Source: Caldifarciminota bacterium | Lineage (GTDB): Bacteria; Hydrothermota; E44-bin80 | DNA: 13,364 nt | Reading direction: 5' to 3' | Assembly: GCA_023127905.1 (NCBI GenBank) | Contig: JAGMEZ010000155.1 | Location: forward strand, 1-13,364 | In this document: positions 1 through 8,254 of the stretch, one piece after another | Layout: every line of letters begins with the position of its first letter | Numbering within the stretch: position 1 is the stretch's first letter | Program-made: the position numbers and the translations under genes | The notes under the pieces: generated by a model | Told to the model about the DNA's origin: nothing | Database searches by the model: none | The model's input: only the letters and a program-made list of their open reading frames with translations

Positions 1-1
1 T

Positions 2-7
2 TATAAT
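2..7 (+). promoter_or_regulatory. possible -10 box (TATAAT) ahead of recJ
   Basis: A perfect TATAAT lies 16 nt before the recJ ATG. A transcript from it would begin near position 13-14 and have a leader of only about 10 nt. The -35 region lies outside the window, so this cannot be confirmed; in AT-rich DNA a chance match is common. Confidence 0.3.
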
Positions 8-23
8 TTTTACATAGCCGAGG

Positions 24-1700
24 ATGACGAGCGAGGACATTAGAGAACTTCAAAAAAAGCTTTCACTTTCTCTTCCCATTATTAAAATTTTGATTCATAG
101 AGGATACAGGAGTGTTAAGCAGATAAAGGATTTTTTATCACCGTCTTTGGATAAACTTTCCGACCCATTCCTTTTCAGGGATATGGATAAGGCTACCGAT
201 CGAATCATTCGAGCAATAAGAGGAAAAGAACCAATTATTATTTATGGAGATTACGATGTTGATGGAACTTCCTCAATTGCCCTTCTTGTGAGAAATCTTC
301 AAAAATGTAATTCACATCCATTCTATTATGTTCCTCATCGACTAAAGGAGGGTTATGGTTTATCAAAGAAAGGTCTAAGAAGTATAAAAAATGAGGGTTT
401 CAAGCTTATAATAACAGTCGATTGCGGGATAAATGCAGTAGAAGAAATCCAACTTGCTGAAGAGTTGGGGATAGATGTTATCGTTACCGACCACCATACT
501 CCAAAGAGAAATTTACTGGATGCATTTGCAGTCATCAACCCAAAAAGAGATGGAGAAAATTATCCATATCTGGAATTATCTGGTGTTGGTGTAGCATTTA
601 AACTTATTGATGCACTTTTTTTTAAGATAGGGAAAGAAAGAAGTGAAATTTTCAGAGATCTTGACCTTGTTGCGCTTGGAACAATAGCAGATGTTGTTCC
701 ATTAAATGGTGAGAATAGGATACTCGCAAAGAAAGGAATTGATATGCTCAATAAGACAGAAAAAACCGGTCTTTTAGCTCTTATTCAGAGGTCTGGATTG
801 AAGAAAGGTGCAATCGGTGCTTACGAGATAGGTTTCATCCTGGGTCCACGATTAAATGCAAGTGGTAGGCTTGATTCTGCTGTTAAAACAGTTGAGATAT
901 TACTAACTGAGGAAAGGGAACGCGCATGGGAGTATGCAACGATTCTTGATAAATCAAATAAGGTAAGGCAGGAACTTCACGGAAAAGTAGTGAAAGAAAG
1001 CATTGAAATAATTAAAGAGAAGGAATATGATAAGGGAATCAATGGTATTGTACTTGCGAAGGAGGACTGGCATGAAGGAGTCGTAGGAATTGCAGCGTCA
1101 AAAATAGCAGAGAAATATTCCAGACCGACTATTCTAATATCGACAGCAGGTGAATTCGGAAAAGGTTCAGGAAGGAGCATAAAATCATTTTCAATTCTCG
1201 ATGCGCTTGAAAGGTGCAAAGAATATCTGATTAGATATGGCGGACATCGTTATGCTGTCGGAATTACAATTGACAAAGATATGATTCCAGGTTTCCGTAC
1301 TGCATTTAACAATATTGTAAGAGAACAGTTAAAAGAACAGGATTTAGTAAAAACGATAGAAAGCGATTGTGAACTAACCTTCAAGGAGATAGATAAAATA
1401 TTACTTTCAGAAATTAAGATGCTTGAACCTTTTGGTGTGGGAAACAAACAGCCTATTTTTTTAACTAAGAATGTTGATTTTGTTGGTTATCCAAGAATTG
1501 TGGGAAAAGATCATTTAAAAATAAAGGTACGGGAAGACAATATTGTATTTGAAGCTATTGGTTTCGGGCAAGCCGATGCAGTTAAGAGTATAGAGATGGG
1601 AAAGAAAGTCTATTCTATATTTTATCACTTAAAAGAATCTAAATACAGGAACAGGAAAGAAGTACAGTTACATCTCTTGAAGATAGAGAAACTTTATTAA
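24..1700 (+). CDS. recJ: single-stranded-DNA-specific exonuclease RecJ
   Basis: RecJ is a cytoplasmic 5'-to-3' single-strand DNA exonuclease of the DHH superfamily that works in recombination and repair. The 558-residue protein is close to the usual bacterial length and looks complete. DHH motifs appear in order: DYDVDG (residues 76-81), DCG (133-135), DHH (156-158), then ALGTIADVVPL (217-227) and GPRLNASGRL (274-283). The DHHA1 half follows with WHEGVVGIAA (349-358), GSGRS (381-385) and YGGHRYAVG (405-413), where the family normally reads GGHxxAAG. The C-terminal OB-fold region contains LEPFGVGNKQPIF (467-479). ATG 24 is the first possible start because an in-frame TAG lies at 15-17, and 75 residues before motif I is normal for RecJ. 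The Shine-Dalgarno signal is poor: a GAGG touches the ATG. A 92-nt gap separates it from pgeF. Confidence 0.97.
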   Translation: MTSEDIRELQKKLSLSLPIIKILIHRGYRSVKQIKDFLSPSLDKLSDPFLFRDMDKATDRIIRAIRGKEPIIIYGDYDVDGTSSIALLVRNLQKCNSHPFYYVPHRLKEGYGLSKKGLRSIKNEGFKLIITVDCGINAVEEIQLAEELGIDVIVTDHHTPKRNLLDAFAVINPKRDGENYPYLELSGVGVAFKLIDALFFKIGKERSEIFRDLDLVALGTIADVVPLNGENRILAKKGIDMLNKTEKTGLLALIQRSGLKKGAIGAYEIGFILGPRLNASGRLDSAVKTVEILLTEERERAWEYATILDKSNKVRQELHGKVVKESIEIIKEKEYDKGINGIVLAKEDWHEGVVGIAASKIAEKYSRPTILISTAGEFGKGSGRSIKSFSILDALERCKEYLIRYGGHRYAVGITIDKDMIPGFRTAFNNIVREQLKEQDLVKTIESDCELTFKEIDKILLSEIKMLEPFGVGNKQPIFLTKNVDFVGYPRIVGKDHLKIKVREDNIVFEAIGFGQADAVKSIEMGKKVYSIFYHLKESKYRNRKEVQLHLLKIEKLY

Positions 1701-1792
1701 TTCGAAATAGTTATCATTGCTTATCTGTGAAATTTGTCCTCCGCATTTTAATTTCATTAACAGGATGAACGATCTTTTATGGCAAATAATTA

Positions 1793-2569
1793 ATGGATAA
1801 AAAAGAGTTCAGGTTCTGGAGATGTAAAGAAAAAAATGATATATGTTACCTTTCATTTGATGAATGGAAAGGTGTTGAGGTTTATTATTCAACGAGGATT
1901 GGCGGAGTTAGTCCACCGCCTTATAATACGTTGAATTTACATAATGGAAGAGGGGATGATAGAGAAAATGTGAAGCTTAATAGAGATAAATTTTTTAATA
2001 TTATTTCACTTGATAAAAGAGATATAGTATATACAAAGCAGATTCATTCAGATATTGTAAATATTGTAAGGGAGCCTTTTAACAAAGTAGTTGGCGATGG
2101 AATGATTACAGATAAAGAAGGTCTCTTTCTTGGTGTTTTTACAGCAGATTGTCTTGCTGTTTTTCTTTATTCACGCTCTAAGAGAGTTATTGGAGTGGTG
2201 CATTCCGGGAGAAGAGGTTCTGAGAAAGGAGTTGTTAAAAAGGCAGTAATGAAAATTTGTACATCTTTTAACATAAAAGCCGAAGACATTGAAGCACTCT
2301 TTGGCCCGTCTATAGGTCCCTGTTGCTATGAAGTTGGAGTGGAGTTACTTGATAGGTTTAGGTGGGAATATTTTGTTGAAAAGGGAAAAAACATCTACCT
2401 TAATATATGGAATATTGTAAGGGACCAGTTGAAAGAATGTGGCGTGGGGAAAATATTTATACCGGAAATTTGTACTTATAGTAGAGATGACCTCTTCTTC
2501 TCATATAGGAAATCAGGGGAAAGAGTAGGAGAAAACCTCGGGATAATAGGAATGACAGAAAACAGATAA
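1793..2569 (+). CDS. pgeF: PgeF/YfiH (LACC1-type) purine nucleoside phosphorylase / peptidoglycan editing factor family
   Basis: This family (DUF152, Cu-oxidase_4, once called polyphenol oxidase or laccase domain) comprises zinc-dependent purine nucleoside phosphorylases/adenosine deaminases; in E. coli YfiH it also affects peptidoglycan editing. Visible motifs are STRIGGVS (33-40), the LNLHNGRGDDRENVKLNR stretch (47-64), KQIHSD (82-87), FTADCLAVF (116-124), VVHSGRRG (135-142), FGPSIGPCCYEVG (170-182) and FFSYRKSGERVGENLGII (235-252). The zinc ligands His85, Cys120 and His137 are all present. The usual HAGWRG motif reads HSGRRG here. At 258 residues it is full length. ATG 1793 is the first start after an in-frame TAA at 1787-1789; no clear ribosome binding site precedes it. 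The catalytic assignment rests on family knowledge; the physiological substrate here is unknown. Confidence 0.92.
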   Translation: MDKKEFRFWRCKEKNDICYLSFDEWKGVEVYYSTRIGGVSPPPYNTLNLHNGRGDDRENVKLNRDKFFNIISLDKRDIVYTKQIHSDIVNIVREPFNKVVGDGMITDKEGLFLGVFTADCLAVFLYSRSKRVIGVVHSGRRGSEKGVVKKAVMKICTSFNIKAEDIEALFGPSIGPCCYEVGVELLDRFRWEYFVEKGKNIYLNIWNIVRDQLKECGVGKIFIPEICTYSRDDLFFSYRKSGERVGENLGIIGMTENR

Positions 2570-2582
2570 TTGTGTTCTTGTT

Positions 2583-2616
2583 TTGTCTTGACAATAGAAA
2601 GAATTTATATTATGTA
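2583..2616 (+). promoter_or_regulatory. predicted sigma70-type promoter for the cyclase gene, with a short palindrome over the -35
   Basis: A perfect -35 TTGACA (2588-2593) is followed after 17 nt by TATGTA (2611-2616), a weak -10. Other AT-rich hexamers nearby (TATATT at 2606, TATTAT at 2608) fit the consensus better but sit too close to the -35. The -35 lies inside the palindrome TTGTC-TT-GACAA (2583-2594), which could be an operator half-site pair. The site lies in the 74-nt gap between pgeF and the cyclase gene, so the cyclase probably starts a new transcription unit. Confidence 0.4.
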
Positions 2617-2643
2617 GATATTTATCGACTGTAGAATGGATGG

Positions 2644-5505
2644 ATGATGAAAAAGAAAAACGCAGAATTAAAGAGGTTTTTATCAGATAAAGGAATAAAA
2701 AGCACGGTTCAACTTCGTTCATTATTTTCAAGTCTTGCTTTATATGTTCCCGCTGCTATATTTGAACAATTAATGAAAGAAGATAGTGCTTTGGTAGACG
2801 GAATAACAAAGGAATGTGCAATCCTTATAGCAGATATCACAGGTTTTACTGCACTTTCGGAAAAGCTCTCCAGGGTTGGAAAAGAAGGAGCAGAAGAAAT
2901 TACGGAAATTGTTAACAGTTATTTTTCTCATTTACTTGACATTATTTTCATGAATGGAGGAGACTTATATCATTTCAGTGGTGATGCACTTTCGGCATTT
3001 TACTATGCAGAGAAAGGGAAAAAAGACGATAAGGAATCCAGAGCACTTCTATCTGCCTGGGAGATGAAGGAGGTTCTACAAGAGTTCAGCCAGGTGAAAA
3101 CCTCAAGAGGAGTTTTTCCATTGAGAGTTCATATAACGCTTCATACTGGTAAAATTAGATTGTTAAGTACAGGTATGCAAGATGTAGGTCTATTTTATCT
3201 TGCCGTTGGAAATACTACGAATGAGATTGCCGCATTGGAGGAGAGGGGAAAGGCTGGTGAGGTAGTTCTCAGTGAGGATTTTCATAAAGTTGTTAAAGGA
3301 AAGGTTGAAATTGATAAGAAAAAGGAAGGCAAGTACCTGGTTAAAAGGGTCAAAACAGATGTAGGTGTCAGGAAAATCAAGAGATATGGTATGCAAGAGG
3401 AGAAGAAGGAGAAACTTATCGAAGGGATAAGAAAACTGAAACCTTTTATTAATATAGTTCTTTTCAATAAGATAATAGAATCTCCTTTTAATCTTGAGGT
3501 CTGGGGTGAACATAGAAAGGTTACTGTTCTCTTCCTAAATTTTCACGGATTCGATTTTGATAATGATGATAAAGCAATGGTTAACCTACACCGATATTTT
3601 TCGGAACTGGAAAGTATTGTTGAAAGATACGATGGTTCTATTGATAAAATTGATTTTGCCTGTCTGGGTTATAACGTGATGGTTCTTTTTGGTGTTCCTT
3701 TCGCCCATGAGGATGATGAAGAACGGGCAGTAAACTGTGCATATGAGATTCTCTCAAGTGTATGGTCGCAAACTTTGGATATTAAGATGAGTATTGGTAT
3801 AAATGCTGGTTTTGTTTTTGCAGGAAATATTGGTTCCAGTGAAAGAAAGGAATATACAGTGATGGGAGATGAGGTTAATCTTGCAGCACGATTGCTTGCT
3901 AAGGCGAAAGATGATGATATTATTGTGTCGGATAATGTGTACAAAAAAGTAAGGAATGTTTTTAAATTAGAGAGTCTTAAAACAGTCAAATTGAAAGGCA
4001 AGGAGAAACCGTTAAAGATTTACAGGGTTCAATCGGTGAGGGAAAAAATTGTTCCATTTAAAAGGTTACGTGGTGGCGAGTCGGAGGTTTTTGTTGGGAG
4101 GGAGCATCAATTAAAAGCACTGAAGTTGGTTCTTAAAAGGATTGAGAAGGGGAAGGGTTTTGTTGTAACGATATCAGGTGAAGCGGGTCTTGGAAAATCG
4201 AGACTTACGAGGGAATTTATAGATCTGTGGCTTAAAAAAGGTTATGAGTTTGCTATGGGAAGCTGTCAATTTTATGGCAAGCCCATTTCATATCATCCAT
4301 GGAAAGAACCAATAGCTTCTTTTATGGAACTTGAGAAGATCGTTAAAGACGAAGAGAAAAAGAAAACAGTTGAAGATTTTATGAAAAATGTAAATCCTTC
4401 ATTATGTGAATGGTCACCCATTGTTGGTGAACTACTTGATCTTGATATCGAAGAGACAAAATTGACAAGCTCAATTGATGCCAAACTCAGGAAACAGAGG
4501 TTATTTGATATTGTCCTTGAGCTTCTGTTGTTTTCGAAGAGAACAGGTAAAAAGAGAAAGAAAGAACCACTTTTACTGGTACTTGAAGATTTTCACTGGG
4601 CAGATACTGCATCCTGTGATTTGCTAAACTACATTGCCAGAAATATGAAGGATATTCCAATATTTATAATAGTGGTAACCCGTCCTGTAAAGGAAAAGTG
4701 GGGATTTACAAATTATAATCATCATAAGGAAATTGTTCTTACAGAACTTGAAGAGAAAGAAGTTCAATATCTTATATCATCCCTACTCGGAATTAAGGAA
4801 CCAAGTCGGGTGTTTGTTGACTTCATAAAAAATGAAACGCAGGGTAATCCATTTTACATTGAGGAACTCATAAGGTCATTAATAGAAAGAACAATTCTTA
4901 AGAAGGTACACCGAGAGTGGGTTTTTCCAGAGAATCTTCAAAAATTTGAGATTCCTGATACCATCCAAGGAGTGATTATGAGCCGTATTGACAGGCTTTC
5001 GTCAGAAGTAAAAAGGGTACTGTTAACGGCATCAGTGATAGGAAGAGAATTTGACTACTCTACATTGGAAGGTGTATATTCTGAGGATAAGAAGAAATTA
5101 AAAGGATATCTTTTATCTCTCCAGAATCTTGACCTTCTATTACATCAGAAAATGGAGAAAGAGGAACAGTATATCTTTAAACACATTTTAACTCAGGAAG
5201 TATCATACAATAGTCTTTCCTTCAAGAGAAAAAGAGAAATTCATATTATGGTTGCTGACTTTATCGAGAAAAAATACCGAAAAGCAGTAGAGGAAGTGCT
5301 TGGTTTACTCACACACCATTATTATAGGGGACAGAACTGGGAGAAGGCGTTCTATTATTCGATTGAGGCAGGTGATAAGGCAAAAAAGGCATATGCAAAT
5401 ATCGAAGCATTAAACTATTATGATAAATCTCTTGAGATACTTGATAAGATGAATAAAACAGTAGAACTCGAAAAGATATGGAGGAGAATAAAGAGTGAGT
5501 TTTAG
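2644..5505 (+). CDS. soluble-adenylyl-cyclase-like protein: tandem class III cyclase domains fused to an AAA (AAA_16) ATPase
   Basis: This protein probably makes cAMP in the cytoplasm. Domains in order: a first cyclase domain (C1, about residues 57-215), a second (C2, about 291-440), then a STAND/AAA_16-type ATPase (about 481-750) and a short helical C-terminus. C1 has the metal-binding Asp64 (ADITGFT) and Asp114 (SGDALSAFY). C2 has lost both metal Asps (Asn299 in FLNFHGF, Tyr343 in LGYNVM) but keeps Thr405, Asn412 and Arg416 in YTVMGDEVNLAAR. This predicts one working composite site, as in mammalian ADCY10; Thr at the base-contacting position marks class IIIb. Walker A is GEAGLGKS (512-519), Walker B is LLLVLEDFHWAD (643-654), and NPFYIEEL (735-742) is typical of this ATPase group. 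Only one or two TPR-like helices follow (about 885-935), so it is shorter than most relatives. Either ATG 2644 or ATG 2647 could be the start. It abuts the next gene. Confidence 0.94.
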   Translation: MMKKKNAELKRFLSDKGIKSTVQLRSLFSSLALYVPAAIFEQLMKEDSALVDGITKECAILIADITGFTALSEKLSRVGKEGAEEITEIVNSYFSHLLDIIFMNGGDLYHFSGDALSAFYYAEKGKKDDKESRALLSAWEMKEVLQEFSQVKTSRGVFPLRVHITLHTGKIRLLSTGMQDVGLFYLAVGNTTNEIAALEERGKAGEVVLSEDFHKVVKGKVEIDKKKEGKYLVKRVKTDVGVRKIKRYGMQEEKKEKLIEGIRKLKPFINIVLFNKIIESPFNLEVWGEHRKVTVLFLNFHGFDFDNDDKAMVNLHRYFSELESIVERYDGSIDKIDFACLGYNVMVLFGVPFAHEDDEERAVNCAYEILSSVWSQTLDIKMSIGINAGFVFAGNIGSSERKEYTVMGDEVNLAARLLAKAKDDDIIVSDNVYKKVRNVFKLESLKTVKLKGKEKPLKIYRVQSVREKIVPFKRLRGGESEVFVGREHQLKALKLVLKRIEKGKGFVVTISGEAGLGKSRLTREFIDLWLKKGYEFAMGSCQFYGKPISYHPWKEPIASFMELEKIVKDEEKKKTVEDFMKNVNPSLCEWSPIVGELLDLDIEETKLTSSIDAKLRKQRLFDIVLELLLFSKRTGKKRKKEPLLLVLEDFHWADTASCDLLNYIARNMKDIPIFIIVVTRPVKEKWGFTNYNHHKEIVLTELEEKEVQYLISSLLGIKEPSRVFVDFIKNETQGNPFYIEELIRSLIERTILKKVHREWVFPENLQKFEIPDTIQGVIMSRIDRLSSEVKRVLLTASVIGREFDYSTLEGVYSEDKKKLKGYLLSLQNLDLLLHQKMEKEEQYIFKHILTQEVSYNSLSFKRKREIHIMVADFIEKKYRKAVEEVLGLLTHHYYRGQNWEKAFYYSIEAGDKAKKAYANIEALNYYDKSLEILDKMNKTVELEKIWRRIKSEF

Positions 5506-5508
5506 ATG
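5493..5508 (+). promoter_or_regulatory. coupled stop-start junction with ribosome binding site (TAGATG)
   Basis: GAGTGAG (5493-5499) lies 6 nt before ATG 5506 and inside the end of the cyclase gene. The cyclase stop TAG (5503-5505) is followed at once, in the same reading frame, by the next ATG. This arrangement supports translational coupling, so the two proteins are probably made together. Confidence 0.5.
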
Positions 5509-6639
5509 AGATGGTCTAATAGGTTTTCTGAATATCTCTTTTATCTATTCTTCGCTTCACTCATATTCTCCAATACATTAGCTCAAGGTTTTGCACTAAT
5601 TATTATTTTGTTCTGGATTTATAAATGGATATCCAAGCGAAAATTTGTTGAGAGTTCCCTTGATTTTCCTGTTATCATCTACCTTTTTATAAGATCGATT
5701 TCCTGTTTTACCTCAGTAGACATACTGCTGAGTCTTAAGGAACTCCAAACGGGTATTTTCTTTTCGCTCATTTATTTTGCCATAACAAATTTTCATGATG
5801 ATAAAAATAAAGACGTTCTTCTTATTCGATACATAACAATAATTATTTATGCTGGAGCAATAGCGTCAGTATATGGGGTAACACGTGTTATTGTTTACAA
5901 CTTTGCAGAGAAGGCACAATGTACGGCAGGAGGAATTACCAGATTTGCTGAGTATACTATGATTGTATTCTGCCTATCATTTGCACTTGCTGATAATAGA
6001 CGTATTTTCCCGAAAAAGTATATCGCTTTTTTAGTTTTAGGAATTACGACTGTTGGTCTTATATTTGCTCAGGAAAGAGCACAGTGGCTTGGTATTATTC
6101 CGGTAATTATCATAGTTGGTCTGAAGAGGAAACGGTGGCTGTTTGTATATATCACTACACTTATTGGAGTGTGTATTGCATTTTTACAAAATATACGAGA
6201 TCGGTTTATGACCCTTACTCAGCCTTTTTCACATACGTCAGGACGGTTTACTATATGGGAGGGGGCAAGATCGCTCATTACACGAAATCCATTCTTGGGT
6301 TTCGGACCACGTACTTATTCGGTTGTTTCTCCTTTTTTAAAAGATAGAGGTTCCTGGCACTCAGATTATTTGCAGGTATACATGGAGAGTGGGATTTTCG
6401 GTTTTGCAAGTTATATTTATCTATCCATAATGCTTTTTAAGCATTGTATCACAATTTTCAGGAATCGTTACTGGAGGGATATTGGATGTGCTTTTTTCTT
6501 TGCACTTGTTGCGATGTATGTTGCAAGCTTCTTTAGCGGTCATACACAGGAACCGATAATAAATCCTCTTTTCTTTTCAATAATTGGATTTGTTTCCATT
6601 TTAAGTGGAAGGGAAAATGAAAAAAAGAAAAAGGCTTGA
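5506..6639 (+). CDS. O-antigen ligase / polymerase-like (WaaL/Wzy_C) multispanning membrane protein
   Basis: A 377-residue inner-membrane protein with about 10-11 hydrophobic segments. Proteins of this family ligate or polymerise undecaprenyl-linked glycans at the periplasmic face. The Wzy_C signature is clear: SGRFTIWEGA (245-254), NPFLGFGPRTY (261-271), a large extracytoplasmic loop, then WHSDYLQVYMESGIFGF (284-300) with the conserved His285. An upstream QERAQWLG (189-196) supplies the conserved Arg191. A basic, lysine-rich tail (366-377) should be cytoplasmic. Neither other glycan genes nor a flippase is nearby, so ligase versus polymerase versus another glycan transferase cannot be decided. 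The gene begins directly after the cyclase stop codon, with the ribosome binding site inside the cyclase gene, so it is very likely co-translated with it. Confidence 0.82.
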   Translation: MRWSNRFSEYLFYLFFASLIFSNTLAQGFALIIILFWIYKWISKRKFVESSLDFPVIIYLFIRSISCFTSVDILLSLKELQTGIFFSLIYFAITNFHDDKNKDVLLIRYITIIIYAGAIASVYGVTRVIVYNFAEKAQCTAGGITRFAEYTMIVFCLSFALADNRRIFPKKYIAFLVLGITTVGLIFAQERAQWLGIIPVIIIVGLKRKRWLFVYITTLIGVCIAFLQNIRDRFMTLTQPFSHTSGRFTIWEGARSLITRNPFLGFGPRTYSVVSPFLKDRGSWHSDYLQVYMESGIFGFASYIYLSIMLFKHCITIFRNRYWRDIGCAFFFALVAMYVASFFSGHTQEPIINPLFFSIIGFVSILSGRENEKKKKA

Positions 6640-6664
6640 CATTGGTTTTTTTTATTGTTATGCT
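6636..6664 (+). promoter_or_regulatory. predicted sigma70-type promoter for the aldehyde dehydrogenase gene
   Basis: A perfect -35 TTGACA (6636-6641) overlaps the TGA stop of the preceding gene. A 17-nt spacer containing eight consecutive T follows, then TATGCT (6659-6664) preceded by a TG one base away (extended -10). Transcription would start near 6671, giving a leader of about 80 nt. A second, weaker pair (TTGAAG at 6703-6708, TTTAAT at 6725-6730, 16-nt spacer) lies closer to the gene. Confidence 0.5.
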
Positions 6665-6697
6665 CACCACCATGTTAAAAATTCAACAGTTGTGAGC
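6662..6697. repeat. inverted repeat overlapping the -10/start region of the aldehyde dehydrogenase promoter
   Basis: Outer arms GCTCAC (6662-6667) and GTGAGC (6692-6697) are exact complements, and inner arms TGTT (6673-6676) and AACA (6685-6688) also pair. It starts within the predicted -10 and runs past the predicted start site. It is not followed by a T-run, so it is a poor terminator; an operator or leader structure is more likely. Confidence 0.45.
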
Positions 6698-6740
6698 TAA
6701 GGTTGAAGAGTAAATTTCTATAAATTTAATGCTATAAACA

Positions 6741-6745
6741 GGAGG
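6741..6745 (+). promoter_or_regulatory. ribosome binding site choosing between two adjacent ATGs
   Basis: GGAGG lies 1 nt before ATG 6747 and 4 nt before ATG 6750. The second ATG has the more workable spacing, so 6750 is preferred; the protein differs by a single Met. Confidence 0.6.
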
Positions 6746-6749
6746 TATG

Positions 6750-8246
6750 ATGGCAGAGGTTTATAAAAATTTTATAGGAGGAGAATGGGTTGATTCTGAA
6801 TCAAAGAGGACGTTTGAAAACAGAAATCCAGCAAACTGGGATGAAATTGTTGGCATTTTCCCCAAATCGACCCCAAAAGATATAGAGAAAGCAGTTGAAG
6901 CTGCAAAAAATGCTTTTAAGTTCTGGAAAAAAGTTCCCGTCCCCAAAAGGGGCGAAATACTTGGCCGCTGTGGTGATATTATGGTTGAGAGAAAAGAGGA
7001 ACTTGCAAAACTTGAAACGAGAGAAATGGGAAAGGTCATCAAGGAAACGAGGGGTGATGTTCAAGAAGGAATTGATACTGCTTATTATGCCTTTGGAGAA
7101 GGAAGAAGGCTTTTTGGTATAACCACACCTTCGGAACTTTCGAACAAATTATGTTACACCGTCAGAAAACCTATTGGTGTGGCAGGTTTGATAACACCCT
7201 GGAATTTTCCCATGGCTATACCTTGCTGGAAAGTGATTCCTGCTCTTCTTTCGGGAAACACTGTAGTTATTAAGCCTGCAAGTGCTACGCCTGCTACGTC
7301 TGCAAAACTTATTGAGATATTAGTGGAGGCAGGTATTCCAGAAGGTGTAGTTAATATTGTTCATGGAGCAGGAAGAGAAGTAGGAGAAGCGCTGCTTGCA
7401 CACCCTGATATCGGTGTTGTGTCATTTACCGGTTCATCAGAAGTGGGAAGCCGCATTGCAGAGGTTTGCGGAAAGACACTAAAAAGAGTATCGCTTGAAC
7501 TCGGTGGAAAGAATGCACAGATTGTTACCTCAGATGCTGATTTGGATCTTGCACTTGAAGGTGTTCTATGGGGAGCCTTCGGGACAACAGGGCAGCGTTG
7601 CACTGCGACGTCCAGATTAATTCTTAGTGAAAAAGTCTATGATACGTTTATTGAGATGCTTGTGGAAAGAGTAAAAAAGATAAAGATAGGAAATGGTCTT
7701 GATGAGACTGTTGAGATGGGACCTGTGATAAACAAGGGGCAGAGGGAAGTTATTCATAATTATGTCCAGATTGGGAAGGATGAAGGAGCCAAACTTGTGA
7801 TTGGTGGTGAATTTTATGAAGAGGGAGAGTGTGCAGATGGATGGTTTTATAAACCGACCATTTTTAAAGATGTGAAGCCTGGTATGAGGATTGAACAAGA
7901 AGAGATATTTGGACCAGTACTCTCTATTATTAAATTCAATACGTTTGAAGATGCAATAGAGATAATGAATGATACTATTTATGGTTTATCCTCCTCGATC
8001 TATACAAAGAATGTTAATCTTGCTATGAGGGCAGCTGAGGAAATAGAGGCGGGGATTACGTATATAAATGGACCAACTATTGGAGCTGAATGCCATCTTC
8101 CCTTTGGAGGAGTGAAGAATACAGGTAATGGACACAGAGAAGGTGGGCTCACTGTATATGAGATATTTACCGAGATAAAGACTATTTACGTTGATTATTC
8201 TGGGAAGCTCCAAAAAGCACAGATAGACACAAGCGTGGAGAAGTAG
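6750..8246 (+). CDS. NAD(P)-dependent aldehyde dehydrogenase
   Basis: A 498-residue cytoplasmic enzyme of the ALDH superfamily, oxidising an aldehyde to the acid. Residue numbers here count from ATG 6747; subtract one for the preferred start. All catalytic elements are present: Asn153 in PWNFPMAIP, Lys176 in VVIKPAS, the cofactor motif FTGSSEVG (227-234), general base Glu251 in LELGGKN, nucleophile Cys285 in GQRCTATSR, and EEIFGPV (385-391). The C-terminal TIGAECHLPFGGVKNTGNGHRE stretch (444-465) resembles the Bacillus YcbD (2,5-dioxovalerate/alpha-ketoglutaric semialdehyde dehydrogenase) group more than betaine-aldehyde or succinic-semialdehyde enzymes. The substrate is not predictable from the context. 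It stands alone between a predicted promoter upstream and a 198-nt repeat-rich gap downstream. Confidence 0.96.
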   Translation: MAEVYKNFIGGEWVDSESKRTFENRNPANWDEIVGIFPKSTPKDIEKAVEAAKNAFKFWKKVPVPKRGEILGRCGDIMVERKEELAKLETREMGKVIKETRGDVQEGIDTAYYAFGEGRRLFGITTPSELSNKLCYTVRKPIGVAGLITPWNFPMAIPCWKVIPALLSGNTVVIKPASATPATSAKLIEILVEAGIPEGVVNIVHGAGREVGEALLAHPDIGVVSFTGSSEVGSRIAEVCGKTLKRVSLELGGKNAQIVTSDADLDLALEGVLWGAFGTTGQRCTATSRLILSEKVYDTFIEMLVERVKKIKIGNGLDETVEMGPVINKGQREVIHNYVQIGKDEGAKLVIGGEFYEEGECADGWFYKPTIFKDVKPGMRIEQEEIFGPVLSIIKFNTFEDAIEIMNDTIYGLSSSIYTKNVNLAMRAAEEIEAGITYINGPTIGAECHLPFGGVKNTGNGHREGGLTVYEIFTEIKTIYVDYSGKLQKAQIDTSVEK

Positions 8247-8254
8247 GAAGATGT

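Noticed and set aside
1765..1800. Eleven-codon leader peptide overlapping the pgeF start
   Set aside because: It has only a weak ribosome binding site and no attenuator-like codon run; chance is the simpler explanation.
6084..6347. 87-codon + strand open frame inside the glycan ligase gene
   Set aside because: It overlaps conserved Wzy_C coding sequence in a different frame and shows no family motif.
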